Shown here piece by piece: positions 1 through 8,364 of a stretch of 64,000 bases of DNA. Each line of letters starts with the position of its first letter. Position 1 is the stretch's first letter. A program made the translations under genes and the position numbers. Location: positions 221,922 through 285,921 of the forward strand of contig NZ_KQ949083.1 of the NCBI RefSeq assembly GCF_001514305.1, written 5' to 3'. This DNA is from Streptomyces dysideae (GTDB lineage Bacteria > Actinomycetota > Actinomycetes > Streptomycetales > Streptomycetaceae). The notes beneath the pieces were generated by a model, which was not told the origin of the DNA, ran no database searches, and saw only the letters and a list, made by a program, of their open reading frames with translations.

Positions 1-690
1 CTGCTGCTCCGCGCCGTCGAGGTAGCCGCCGACCTCGGTGCCCACGCCGTGCACTGCTTCAGCGGGATCACACCGAAGGGAACGCCGTCGGACGAGGCCT
101 GGCACCGCCTTGCCGACGCGCTCACCCCCGTGCTGGACGCCGCCGCCACCGCCGGCATCCCCCTCGCCGTCGAACCCGAACCTGGCCACCTCCTCGCCAC
201 CCTCGCCGACTTCCACCACCTCCGCCGCGCCCTCGGTGACCCGGAGCCCCTGGGCCTGACCCTCGACATCGGCCACTGCCAGTGCCTCGAACCCGTCCCG
301 CCCGCCGACTGCGTACGCGCCGCCGCTCCCTGGCTGCGCCACGTCCAGATCGAGGACATGCGCCGCGGCATCCACGAACACCTCCCTCTCGGCGAGGGAG
401 AGATCGACTTCCCGCCCGTCCTCACGGCCCTCGCCGCCGCCGGCTACCAGGGCCTGACCGTCGTCGAACTGCCCCGCCACTCCCACGCGGGCCCCCACTT
501 CGCCGAACTCTCCCTCCCGTTCCTCCGTCACGCGGCGACCACCGCCGCCCCTCCACCCGGCCCCGCAGACGCGACCAGCTCGGCCGGCCACGCCGACGCA
601 GCACACCCGGCCGCCCCGGCATCACCCACGCCGACCGCCACACCACCCCGAGGCGATCCCTCCGCCACCCCTGAAGGGAGCACCCCATGA
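1..690 (+). CDS. Sugar-phosphate isomerase/epimerase (TIM barrel), 5' end outside window
   Basis: The reading frame is open from base 1, so the N-terminal half lies upstream; the GTG at 49 is internal, not the start. The visible part reads as the second half of a xylose-isomerase-like TIM barrel: AVHCFSG, then AVEPEPGHLLAT (metal-binding Glu region), LTLDIGHCQCLEP and HVQIEDMRRGIHEHLPLGEGEIDF, which carry the His/Asp/Glu residues usual in this superfamily. The C-terminal 55 residues are Ala/Pro/Thr-rich and probably disordered. Its end overlaps the next gene (EboA type) by 4 bases, so it belongs to the ebo-like operon. Its substrate in this pathway is unknown. Confidence 0.85.
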   Translation: MLLRAVEVAADLGAHAVHCFSGITPKGTPSDEAWHRLADALTPVLDAAATAGIPLAVEPEPGHLLATLADFHHLRRALGDPEPLGLTLDIGHCQCLEPVPPADCVRAAAPWLRHVQIEDMRRGIHEHLPLGEGEIDFPPVLTALAAAGYQGLTVVELPRHSHAGPHFAELSLPFLRHAATTAAPPPGPADATSSAGHADAAHPAAPASPTPTATPPRGDPSATPEGSTP

Positions 691-1664
691 CCCACCCGGA
701 CACCACGCCGGGCACCTCGGCACAGGCCACTCAGGCCTCCACCTCGGCCACTCCGGCGGAGGGCGTCCGGGGGACCACGCCGGGCACCTCAGCCGAGGGC
801 ACCCAGGACACCACGCCGGGCACCTCGGCACAGGCCACTCAGGCCTCCACCTCGGCCACTCCGGCAGAGGGCGTTCGGGGGACCACGCCGGGCACCTCGG
901 CACAGGCCACTCAGGCCTCCACCTCGGCCACTCCGGCAGAGGACGCCCAGGGCACCACCACCCCGGCCACCCCGTCAGCGGCCCCCCAGGCCCTCGCCCT
1001 TCCCCACACCCCTCCCACCGACCTACGCGACCACCTCGCCCCCCGCCTCCCCGCAACCGCCCGCACCTGGCTCGACCAGGCCCTCGCCGAGGCCGCCGCT
1101 CACCCCGGCACGCACGGGCCCATCTCCGTGTGGGAGTTGCGCCTCGCGGAGGCGGGACGCCGTTGCGGGCCGGAGCACGCCGATGCCGCCCGCGTCCTCA
1201 TCCTGCACGCGGCCCGCGCCGACGCGGACGCCCTTACCCGCGTCTACTTCCAGGGCACCGCCGCCGAGCGCCGCGCCGTTCTGCATGCCCTGCCCCACCT
1301 CGTGCCGGGGCCGAACGCCCTGCCGCTCGTCGAGGACGCACTGCGCACCAACGACACCCGGCTCCTCGCCGCCGCCGTCGGCCCGTACGCCGCCCGGCAT
1401 CTCGACGCCCACCAGTGGCGCCACGCCGTCCTGAAGTGCCTGTTCACCGGCGTGCCCGTCGACACCGTGGCCGACCTGGAGCACCGCGCCCACGCCGACG
1501 CGGAACTCGCCCGCATGCTCGGCGACTACGCCGCCGAACGTACCGCCGCGGGCCGTCCCGTGCCCGAAGACCTGCACCGCGTCCTGACCCTGACCGACCC
1601 CACGGCCACCCCGCCCGCCGACCACGGCCCCAGCCGCCGCGGCACCGACGGCAAGGAGTCCTGA
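687..1664 (+). CDS. eboA: EboA-like protein with repetitive N-terminal tail
   Basis: A 325-residue protein. Residues 6-89 are a tandem Thr/Ala/Ser/Pro repeat (12- and 24-residue units beginning TTPGTSA). The core from about residue 105 is Ala-rich and helical with the EboA-type segment FQGTAAERRAVLHALPHL near residues 187-204. EboA proteins occur in the ebo cluster of cyanobacteria, pseudomonads, actinobacteria and eustigmatophyte plastids; the cluster is implicated in making or moving a secondary metabolite (scytonemin precursor export in cyanobacteria), and EboA itself has no known activity. It overlaps the isomerase upstream by 4 bases (ATGA), and its TGA overlaps the next ATG by one base (TGATG), pointing to translational coupling. 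Confidence 0.8.
   Translation: MTHPDTTPGTSAQATQASTSATPAEGVRGTTPGTSAEGTQDTTPGTSAQATQASTSATPAEGVRGTTPGTSAQATQASTSATPAEDAQGTTTPATPSAAPQALALPHTPPTDLRDHLAPRLPATARTWLDQALAEAAAHPGTHGPISVWELRLAEAGRRCGPEHADAARVLILHAARADADALTRVYFQGTAAERRAVLHALPHLVPGPNALPLVEDALRTNDTRLLAAAVGPYAARHLDAHQWRHAVLKCLFTGVPVDTVADLEHRAHADAELARMLGDYAAERTAAGRPVPEDLHRVLTLTDPTATPPADHGPSRRGTDGKES
701..952 (+). repeat. 72-bp tandem repeat inside eboA
   Basis: Full 72-bp units begin at 701, 809 and 881, each starting with a close match to CACCACGCCGGGCACCTCGG. A 36-bp half unit begins at about 773, so the array reads 72+36+72+72. The reading frame is kept: each full unit encodes 24 residues and the half unit encodes TTPGTSAEGTQD. Units differ at only a few bases, which suggests recent expansion. 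Confidence 0.9.
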
Positions 1665-2554
1665 TGCGCATCTTCGACCCCCACATCCACATGACGTCAC
1701 GGACCACCGACGACTACGAGGCCATGCACGCCGCAGGCGTCCGCGCCGTCGTCGAGCCCTCCTTCTGGCTCGGCCAGCCCCGCACCTCGCCCGCCTCCTT
1801 CCTCGACTACTTCGACTCCCTCCTCGGCTGGGAACCCTTCCGCGCCGCCCAGTACGGCATCGCCCACCACTGCACGCTCGCCCTCAACCCCAAGGAGGCG
1901 AACGACCCGCGCTGCGTCCCCGTCCTCGGCGAACTGCCCCGGTATCTCGTCAAGGACCAGGTCGTGGCTGTCGGCGAGATCGGCTACGACTCGATGACCC
2001 CCGCCGAGGACACTGCCCTCGCCGCCCAGCTCCAGCTCGCCGCCGACCACACACTGCCCGCCCTCGTCCACACCCCGCACCGCGACAAACTGGCCGGCCT
2101 GCGCCGCACCCTCGACGTCGTCCGGGAGTCCGCACTGCCCCCGGAACACGTCCTGGTCGACCACCTCAACGAGACCACTGTCAAGGAGGCCAAGGACAGC
2201 GGCTGCTGGCTGGGCTTCTCCGTCTATCCCGACACCAAGATGGACGAACGGCGGATGATCGCGATCCTCCGCGCGTACGGGCCCGAGCAGGTCCTGGTGA
2301 ACTCCGCCGCCGACTGGGGAAGGAGCGACCCGCTCAAGACCCGCGAGGTCGGCCACCTGATGCTGGCCGAGGGGTTCACCGAGGACGACGTCGACCGGGT
2401 GCTGTGGCGCAACCCCGTCGCCTTCTACGCCCTCAGCGGCCGCCTCACCCTCGACGTCACCGCCACGGACGCGACCCACGAGGGCAACTCCATCCTCCGC
2501 GGCGCCCCGCAGGACCCCGACGCGCTGACCGGCGCCCCGGCCCCGGAGGCGTGA
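1664..2554 (+). CDS. eboB: TatD-family metal-dependent hydrolase of the ebo cluster
   Basis: A 296-residue amidohydrolase-fold protein. The start is the ATG at 1664, which overlaps the EboA stop; an upstream extension of the frame is antisense noise. Metal ligands are visible as FDPHIHM (residues 4-10, HxH), VGEIGYDSM (Glu), VHTPH (His) and NSAADWGRSDP (late Asp). TatD-like enzymes are usually DNases or small-molecule hydrolases; in ebo clusters the substrate is unknown. It lies 3 bases before EboE. The eboB symbol rests on cluster composition, so it is less certain than the fold. Confidence 0.8.
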   Translation: MRIFDPHIHMTSRTTDDYEAMHAAGVRAVVEPSFWLGQPRTSPASFLDYFDSLLGWEPFRAAQYGIAHHCTLALNPKEANDPRCVPVLGELPRYLVKDQVVAVGEIGYDSMTPAEDTALAAQLQLAADHTLPALVHTPHRDKLAGLRRTLDVVRESALPPEHVLVDHLNETTVKEAKDSGCWLGFSVYPDTKMDERRMIAILRAYGPEQVLVNSAADWGRSDPLKTREVGHLMLAEGFTEDDVDRVLWRNPVAFYALSGRLTLDVTATDATHEGNSILRGAPQDPDALTGAPAPEA

Positions 2555-2557
2555 GCC

Positions 2558-3727
2558 ATGCGCTTCCGGCACCCCGACGGCTCCACCGTCCACCTCGCCT
2601 ACTGCACCAACGTCCACCCCGCCGAAACCCTCGACGGCGTCCTCGCCCAACTCCGGGACCACTGCGAACCCGTCCGCCGCCGCCTCGGCCGCGACCGCCT
2701 CGGCATCGGCCTGTGGCTTGCCAGGGACGCCGCCCACGCCCTCGTCACCGACCCGTCCGCCCTGCGCGGACTGCGCTGCGAACTCGACGGGCGCGGCCTC
2801 GAAGTCGTCACCCTCAACGGCTTCCCGTACGAGGGCTTCGGCGCCGAAGAGGTCAAGTACCGCGTCTACCAGCCGGACTGGGCCGACCCCGAACGCCTCG
2901 ACCACACCACCGCCCTCGCCCGCGTCCTCGCCGGTCTCCTCCCCGACGACGTCACCGAGGGCAGCATCTCCACCCTGCCCCTCGCCTGGCGCACCGCCTA
3001 TGACGACGCCCGCGCCGAGACGGCCCGCACCGCACTCCGCACGCTCGCCGAACGCCTCGACGCCCTCCAGGAGCTGACCGGCCGCGACATCCGCATCGGC
3101 CTCGAACCCGAACCCGGCTGCAGCGTCGAGACCACCGGCGACGCCATCGCCCCGCTCACCGTGATCGGCCACGACCGCATCGGCGTCTGCGTCGACACCT
3201 GCCACCTCGCCACCTCCTTCGAAGACCCGCACACCGCCCTGGACGCGCTCAACCAAGCCCGCATCCCCGTCGTCAAGTCCCAGCTCTCAGCCGCCCTGCA
3301 CGCCGAACACCCCCATCTCCCCGAAGTCCGCGACGCCCTCGCCGCCTTCGACGAACCCCGCTTCCTGCACCAGACCCGCACGGCCACCGCCGCCGGCCTG
3401 CGCGGCACCGACGACCTCGGCGAGGCCCTGCGCGCGGACGCCCTCCCCGACGCATCACCGTGGCGCGCCCACTTCCACGTCCCCCTGCACGCGGCCCCGG
3501 CCGCGCCCCTCACCTCCACGCTCCCCGTCCTGCGGACCGCCCTGACCCGGCTCGTCGGCGGCCCGCATCCCCTCACCCGCCACCTCGAGGTCGAGACCTA
3601 CACCTGGCAGGCCCTCCCACCCGAGCTGCGCCCCCGCAGCCGATCCCAGCTCGCCGACGGCATCGCCGCCGAACTCGCCCTCGTCCGCGACCTGTTGACG
3701 GACCTCGGCCTCAAGGAGCTCCCATGA
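2558..3727 (+). CDS. eboE: Metabolite traffic protein EboE (isomerase-like TIM barrel)
   Basis: A 389-residue protein of the xylose-isomerase-like superfamily. Motifs are HLAYCTNVHPAETLDG at the N-terminus, LNGFPYEGFGAEEVKYRVYQPDW in the first third, GLEPEPGCS near residue 180 and CVDTCHLATSFED near residue 215. The long form with a Trp-rich C-terminal section (HLEVETYTWQALPP) is characteristic of EboE. The family is linked to movement or processing of a metabolite in the ebo pathway; no reaction is proven. It overlaps the following phosphodiesterase gene by 4 bases. Confidence 0.88.
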   Translation: MRFRHPDGSTVHLAYCTNVHPAETLDGVLAQLRDHCEPVRRRLGRDRLGIGLWLARDAAHALVTDPSALRGLRCELDGRGLEVVTLNGFPYEGFGAEEVKYRVYQPDWADPERLDHTTALARVLAGLLPDDVTEGSISTLPLAWRTAYDDARAETARTALRTLAERLDALQELTGRDIRIGLEPEPGCSVETTGDAIAPLTVIGHDRIGVCVDTCHLATSFEDPHTALDALNQARIPVVKSQLSAALHAEHPHLPEVRDALAAFDEPRFLHQTRTATAAGLRGTDDLGEALRADALPDASPWRAHFHVPLHAAPAAPLTSTLPVLRTALTRLVGGPHPLTRHLEVETYTWQALPPELRPRSRSQLADGIAAELALVRDLLTDLGLKELP

Positions 3728-5115
3728 GCACTCCCACCACAGGCCCGACCCCGCTTCTCGTCCTCGACGTCGTCGGCCTCACCCCCCGTCTCCTCGACCA
3801 CATGCCCCACCTCAAGGCGCTCGGCCAGTCCGGCTCCCGCGCCCCGCTCGGTACTGTCCTGCCTGCCGTCACCTGCGCCGCCCAGTCCACCTTCCTCACC
3901 GGCACCCACCCGGCGGAGCACGGCATCGTCGGCAACGGCTGGTACTTCCGCGACCTCGGCGACGTACTCCTGTGGCGCCAGCACAACGGCCTCGTCACCG
4001 GCGACAAACTCTGGGACGCCGCCCGCCGCGCGCACCCCGGCTACACCGTCGCCAACATCTGCTGGTGGTACGCCATGGGCGCCGACACCGACATCACCGT
4101 CACTCCCCGTCCGGTCTACTACGCCGACGGCCGCAAGGAACCCGACTGCTACACCCGGCCCCCGGCCCTGCACGACGAACTCACCGAGAAATTCGGCACC
4201 TTCCCGCTGTTCCACTTCTGGGGCCCCGGCGCGGACCTGGTCTCCAGCCGCTGGATCATCGACGCGACCCGCCACATCATGCGCACCCGGCACCCCGATC
4301 TGACGCTCTGCTACCTCCCTCACCTCGACTACGACATGCAGCGCTTCGGCCCCGACGACCCGCGCTCCCTCAAGGCGGCCGCCGACCTGGACGCGGCCAT
4401 GGCCCCGCTCCTCGACGACGCCCGCGCGGAGGGCCGTACCGTCGTGGCACTCTCCGAGTACGGCATCACCCGTGTGAACCGGCCCGTCGACATCAACCGC
4501 GCCCTGCGCCGCGCGGGCCTGCTGGAAGTGCACACGCAGGACGGCATGGAGTACCTCGATCCGATGGCGTCACGGGCCTTCGCCGTCGCGGACCACCAGA
4601 TCGCCCACGTCTACGTGCGCCGCCCGGAGGACCTGGACGTCACCCGGGCCGCGCTCGCCGGCCTGCCCGGCATCGGGGAACTCCTCGACGACGAGGGCAA
4701 GAAGGCCCATCACCTCGACCATCCGCGCTCCGGCGAACTCGTCGCCGTGGCGGAGCCGGACGCCTGGTTCACGTACTACTACTGGCTCGACGATGCCCGC
4801 GCGCCCGACTTCGCACGGCTCGTCGAGATTCACCGCAAACCCGGCTACGACCCGGTCGAACTGTTCATGGATCCGCTCGACCCCTACGTCAAGGTCAAGG
4901 CCGCGACCGCGCTCGCCCGCAAGAAACTCGGCATGCGCTACCGCATGGCGGTCGTGCCTCTGGACCCTTCACCTATTCGCGGCAGCCACGGCCGCCTTCC
5001 GGCGAGCGACGACGACGGTCCGCTCCTCATCTGCTCCACCCCCCGCGCTGTCGGCGACCGCGTCGCGGCCACCGACGTGAAAGCACTCCTGCTCCAACTG
5101 GCCGGTCTCTGCTGA
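3724..5115 (+). CDS. eboF: Alkaline-phosphatase-superfamily nucleotide pyrophosphatase/phosphodiesterase (EboF-type)
   Basis: A 463-residue member of the NPP/alkaline-phosphatase fold. LLVLDVVGL (metal Asp) opens the protein, and LPAVTCAAQSTFLTG near residue 45 carries the nucleophilic Thr of NPP enzymes. HPAEHGIVGNGWYF follows, then YLPHLDYDMQRFGPDDP (Asp/His ligands), and DHQIAHVY closes the metal site. It has no signal peptide, so it should be cytoplasmic. The start is the ATG at 3724, overlapping EboE's stop (ATGA). It is the last tightly coupled gene of the ebo-like operon. Confidence 0.85.
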   Translation: MSTPTTGPTPLLVLDVVGLTPRLLDHMPHLKALGQSGSRAPLGTVLPAVTCAAQSTFLTGTHPAEHGIVGNGWYFRDLGDVLLWRQHNGLVTGDKLWDAARRAHPGYTVANICWWYAMGADTDITVTPRPVYYADGRKEPDCYTRPPALHDELTEKFGTFPLFHFWGPGADLVSSRWIIDATRHIMRTRHPDLTLCYLPHLDYDMQRFGPDDPRSLKAAADLDAAMAPLLDDARAEGRTVVALSEYGITRVNRPVDINRALRRAGLLEVHTQDGMEYLDPMASRAFAVADHQIAHVYVRRPEDLDVTRAALAGLPGIGELLDDEGKKAHHLDHPRSGELVAVAEPDAWFTYYYWLDDARAPDFARLVEIHRKPGYDPVELFMDPLDPYVKVKAATALARKKLGMRYRMAVVPLDPSPIRGSHGRLPASDDDGPLLICSTPRAVGDRVAATDVKALLLQLAGLC

Positions 5116-5175
5116 CCGGTCACAAGTGAAGCACTCACCACTGACAACGCCCTCCGACCTCGAGGAGTTCCGGTC

Positions 5176-6225
5176 ATGAGCCGCACCTTCCAGTCCGACC
5201 CCGAACTCACCCACCGCCTCACCAGACGTGGCATGCTCGGCGTGGCCACGGGCGCCACCGCCGCGGCCCTGCTCGGCGCGGCCGCTGCCCCCGCGACGGC
5301 TGCCACCGACACCGCGTCCGGCGTCGCCGGCCGCGGCCGTCCCGTCCTGCCGCCCGGCCGGCTCGGCATCCAGCTGTACAGCCTCCGTGACAAGGTCTCC
5401 ACGCTCGGCTTCGCCCCCGTCTTCGCCGAGCTGGCGAAGTACGGGTACGACGAGGTCGAGTTCGCCGGGTACACCCAGGGCTCGGCCGGCCCGATCACCC
5501 TGGCCCAGCTGAAGCGGCTGGCCCGGAACCACGGCCTGAACTCGATCGGCAGCCACGTCGGCTACTACTCCAGCGACCCGAACGCCTACACCTTCGCCCA
5601 GAACCTCACCAAGGTCCTCGACGACGCCCAGGCCCTCGGCCTCAAGCACATCGGCACCGCCTCCGGCCCGTTCCGCTACGGCTCGACCGTCGACGCGTGG
5701 AAGCGCGCGGCCGAGGAGTTCAACACGTACGGCGCGGCCGCCAAGGCGCGGGGCATGAAGTTCTACCAGCACAACCACTCCGAGGAGTTCTCCTTCGCCA
5801 CCGACAACCCCAAGGTCCGCCTCTACGACGTGCTGCTCGCCGAGACCGACCCCGACCTGGTGTTCCTGGAGATGGACATCTTCTGGGCGTACTCGGGCCA
5901 GTTCCGCTTCTCACAGCGGCCCGACGGCACACCCGCACCCTTCGAACCCCTCGACTACGTGCTCAGGCAGCCCCACCGCTACCCGCTCTTCCACGTCAAG
6001 GACGGGGTGAGCGATCCGGCGAACCAGTACGGCTACCGCATGGTCGACGTCGGTGAGGGCGACATCGACTACAAGGAGTTCATCTCGAAGGTCACCAGGC
6101 GCACACACGGCGGGCGGCGCTATCACCACTGGCAGACGGAACACGACAATCCCGTCGAGTCCTTCGCCTTCGCCCGCAAGTCCAGTGAGCACCTGAACTC
6201 ACTGCGAGAGAGGTGCGGATATTAG
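5176..6225 (+). CDS. Tat-exported sugar-phosphate isomerase/epimerase-like protein
   Basis: A 349-residue protein with a twin-arginine signal (TRRGMLGVA then a hydrophobic Ala-rich stretch, cleavage near residue 40). The mature part is a xylose-isomerase-like TIM barrel: LGIQLYSLRDKV, YDEVEFAGYT, QHNHSEEF, FLEMDIFWAYSGQ, and FHVKDGVSD followed by DVGEGDIDYKEF. Exported members of this superfamily are common in Streptomyces, with unknown substrates. It starts 60 bases after the EboF-type gene with GAGGAG upstream of the ATG, so it may be co-transcribed; that would place a second isomerase of the same fold outside the membrane. Confidence 0.8.
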   Translation: MSRTFQSDPELTHRLTRRGMLGVATGATAAALLGAAAAPATAATDTASGVAGRGRPVLPPGRLGIQLYSLRDKVSTLGFAPVFAELAKYGYDEVEFAGYTQGSAGPITLAQLKRLARNHGLNSIGSHVGYYSSDPNAYTFAQNLTKVLDDAQALGLKHIGTASGPFRYGSTVDAWKRAAEEFNTYGAAAKARGMKFYQHNHSEEFSFATDNPKVRLYDVLLAETDPDLVFLEMDIFWAYSGQFRFSQRPDGTPAPFEPLDYVLRQPHRYPLFHVKDGVSDPANQYGYRMVDVGEGDIDYKEFISKVTRRTHGGRRYHHWQTEHDNPVESFAFARKSSEHLNSLRERCGY

Positions 6226-6242
6226 GGATCCGTAGGCAGCAG

Positions 6243-6278
6243 GGCCGGCCCGGAATTCAGGAGGTTCCGGGGCCGGCC
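6243..6278. terminator. Hairpin between convergent genes
   Basis: GGCCGGCCCGGAA (6243-6255) pairs with TTCCGGGGCCGGCC (6265-6278) with a single bulge and a 9-base loop. It sits just after the stop at 6225 and just before the end of the minus-strand pseudogene, so it may serve both directions. Confidence 0.6.
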
Positions 6279-6291
6279 ACCTGTTTTCAGC

Positions 6292-6708
6292 TCACTCGTT
6301 GAATGTCTTCCAGTTCGAGCAGGCGACCGGGGAGGTGTCACTCGAGCCGTCCACCGTACACACCCTCATCCGGTATGCGAGGCCCGTGAGGACGTCGTAC
6401 CTGAATGATGCTTACGTGCCCGAACCCCTGCCGGTGTACACGGTGTCCGCCAGTGACCAGCGGTTGCCCACCGGGTGGAACACCTGCAAGGTCCCCCGCA
6501 CCCCGTGGCCGTCGGCGCGGTCGTCCCAGACATGGAAGTCGTCACCGTCGTCGATGTGCACCATCGATGCGGACGATCCGAGGTATACCCAGGTGTTCCC
6601 GAGGATCGAAACGCCTCCGCCATCGGCGAAGGCTGAATCGACGCCAGTTATGGTGATCAGGGGAGCTGCAAGGATTGCTGCGACGCGGAGTGACCTTTGT
6701 CTCAGCAT
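6292..6708 (-). pseudogene. Small secreted protein interrupted by an in-frame TAA
   Basis: From the ATG at 6708 the frame encodes MLRQRSLRVAAILAAPLITI, a clear Sec-type signal peptide, then an acidic, Trp-rich mature part (WVYLGSSASMVHIDDGDDF, FHVWDDRADGHGVR). It hits TAA at 6412-6414 after VYTGRGSGT. The same frame continues for 39 more codons with plausible coding sequence (SFRYDVLTGLAYRMRVC, CSNWKTFNE) and ends at TGA 6292-6294. TAA is rare in this GC context, so a point nonsense mutation in a roughly 138-residue gene is the simplest reading. No known family was recognised. If the TAA is a true stop, the product is 98 residues. Confidence 0.6.
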
Positions 6709-6792
6709 GAACGTCCCATCGCTCGAAGGTTGATCGCGCTCCCGTACCTGATCTCTTTGGTTCACGGCACGGGGCGCGCGGTACGAAGTGAG

Positions 6793-6814
6793 GGGCCCGG
6801 CCGAAGCCGGGGCC
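6793..6814 (-). terminator. Hairpin downstream of the OxlT-type transporter
   Basis: GGGCCCGGC/GCCGGGGCC arms around a short CGAA-type loop lie about 35 bases beyond the stop of the minus-strand transporter. There is no U-run, as is usual in streptomycetes. Confidence 0.45.
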
Positions 6815-6847
6815 ACTCCGGTGTGTGCGGTCAGGCGGGCTGGGGAA

Positions 6848-8242
6848 TCAGTCCATCTCCCGGCTGATCGGCTGGGGATTCGGCTTGATCCCGCCACTGC
6901 TCCTGGTCCTGGGTCGTCCCGGTGGGGTCAGGAAGAGCGCCACGAATCCGGCGAAGAACGAGATACAGCCGGCCAGGATGAAGGCGCCGTCGAGCCCCCA
7001 GGCGTCGACGACCACGAAGCCCATACCCGCGCCGAGGCCGGACACGAGCTTCGAGCTGTAGACCATGCCGTAGTTGGTCGCGTTGTTGTTCTCACCGAAG
7101 TAGTCGGCGGTCATCGCCGCGAACATCGGGAAGATGGCGCCACCACCGAAGCCGGAGATGGCGGAGAAGATCAGGAACAGCGGAAGGTTCTCGGCCTCGG
7201 CCGACCAGAGGATGCCGAACTGGGCAGCGCCCAGAATGACGCAGACGTACAGCAGGCACCTCTTGCGGCCGTAGAGGTCGGAGAGCCAGCCGATCACACC
7301 GCGCCCGGTGCCGTTGACGATTGCCTTGAGCGACATGGCGGTGGCCACGATCCCGCCGGCGAAGCCTGCCTCCTTGCCGATGTCGATCTGGAAGGAGATA
7401 CCGAAGATGTTCACGCCCGAAGTGCAGGCGAGACAGAACCACATCAGCGCCACCCGGCCGGTCTTCCATGCCTCCACGGGGCTGTACTGGTGTACGGCCG
7501 GCGGGTTCTTCTCCAGGGAGCGACGCGCGCGCCGGTCCTCCGGCGGGTTCAGCGGGTCGATCTCGGCAGGCCACCAGTTCTTCGGCGGGTCCTTGAAGAA
7601 GGAGCCGGCGACGGCCACGACACCGGCGAGGAAGACGCCGACCGTGACCAGGACGACCTTGAAGTTGGAGATGTCCATCACGTTGGTGAACAGGAAGACG
7701 AAGGGCACCGAGCCGTAGGCGAAGCCGCCGTTGACGAAGCCGGTCTTGCCGCCCTTGCGTTCCGGGTACCACTTGCCGACCATGTTGACGCAGGTGGCGT
7801 ACACCATGCCCGCGCCCATACCGCTGAACATGCCGAAGCCGATGAAGGCGAGTGTGACACTCGGCGCGTAGGCCAGCGACAGATAGCCGCAGAGCGTTCC
7901 GAGGGCGCCGAGCATCATCGCCCAGCGGGCCGGCAGCTTGCCGGTCTCACGCAGCCGCCCCGCCGGGAAGGCCACCGCGGCCTGGAAGAACACCCAGGTG
8001 GTCAGCAGCCAGAAGATGCTGCCTTCGGACCAGAGATGTGCCTGGTGCAGAGTGTCCTCGGCGGACGCGAAGGCGTACTCGGCCGAGCTGATGCCCATCA
8101 TGCCGACCCACGGCAGGATGACCATCCACTTGCGTTTGCGGCCCATGATGTCGATGTCGGTCTCACCGAGGCGGTAGACGCGACCGTTCGCGTCCGTCAC
8201 CTCTCGGTAGGGAACCGATGTGGGTAGATCAGTCGTTGTCAT
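6848..8242 (-). CDS. Oxalate/formate-antiporter-family (OFA) MFS transporter
   Basis: A 464-residue, 12-helix MFS protein. The start at MTTTDLPTS (8242) is preferred; upstream codons lack coding character. Features include GRKRKWMVILPWVGMMGISSAEYAF (helix 1), FGMFSGMGAGMVYATCVNMVGKWYPERKGGKTG (family-typical loop after helix 4) and WLSDLYGRKRCLL (MFS loop signature). OFA transporters exchange dicarboxylates or monocarboxylates such as oxalate and formate, which fits the neighbouring formyl-CoA-transferase-like and oxalyl-CoA-decarboxylase-like genes. A strong hairpin separates it from the upstream acyl-CoA synthetase gene, so it probably has its own promoter. Substrate is inferred from context only. 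Confidence 0.82.
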   Translation of the reverse strand: MTTTDLPTSVPYREVTDANGRVYRLGETDIDIMGRKRKWMVILPWVGMMGISSAEYAFASAEDTLHQAHLWSEGSIFWLLTTWVFFQAAVAFPAGRLRETGKLPARWAMMLGALGTLCGYLSLAYAPSVTLAFIGFGMFSGMGAGMVYATCVNMVGKWYPERKGGKTGFVNGGFAYGSVPFVFLFTNVMDISNFKVVLVTVGVFLAGVVAVAGSFFKDPPKNWWPAEIDPLNPPEDRRARRSLEKNPPAVHQYSPVEAWKTGRVALMWFCLACTSGVNIFGISFQIDIGKEAGFAGGIVATAMSLKAIVNGTGRGVIGWLSDLYGRKRCLLYVCVILGAAQFGILWSAEAENLPLFLIFSAISGFGGGAIFPMFAAMTADYFGENNNATNYGMVYSSKLVSGLGAGMGFVVVDAWGLDGAFILAGCISFFAGFVALFLTPPGRPRTRSSGGIKPNPQPISREMD

Positions 8243-8319
8243 GTCGTGTTGCACCCCTTGCGTTCGAAAGTTCTGGCCAGCGCCCCCTGTCCAATGCCTT
8301 TCGTGCGCGCTCGGGTCCC

Positions 8320-8352
8320 GGGGCCGGCCGACGCGCACCGTCGGCCGGCCCC
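8320..8352 (-). terminator. Perfect 14-bp-stem hairpin after the acyl-CoA synthetase gene
   Basis: GGGGCCGGCCGACG (8320-8333) and CGTCGGCCGGCCCC (8339-8352) form a perfect 14-bp stem with a 5-base loop. It lies 13 bases past the stop of the minus-strand synthetase and before the transporter. Confidence 0.75.
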
Positions 8353-8364
8353 CGCTCACTCACC

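Noticed and set aside
622..1056. Long Trp/Pro-rich minus-strand frame opposite the eboA repeat
   Set aside because: It mirrors the tandem repeat on the other strand and overlaps real coding sequence; high GC keeps antisense frames open.
1697..3256. 519-codon minus-strand open frame
   Set aside because: Antisense to the TatD-like and EboE genes, whose motifs are unambiguous; Gly/Val/Glu-rich composition is typical of antisense of GC-rich genes.
6788..8227. 479-codon plus-strand frame opposite the OxlT-type transporter
   Set aside because: The minus strand encodes a complete 12-helix MFS protein; the plus frame has no domain and a charged antisense composition.
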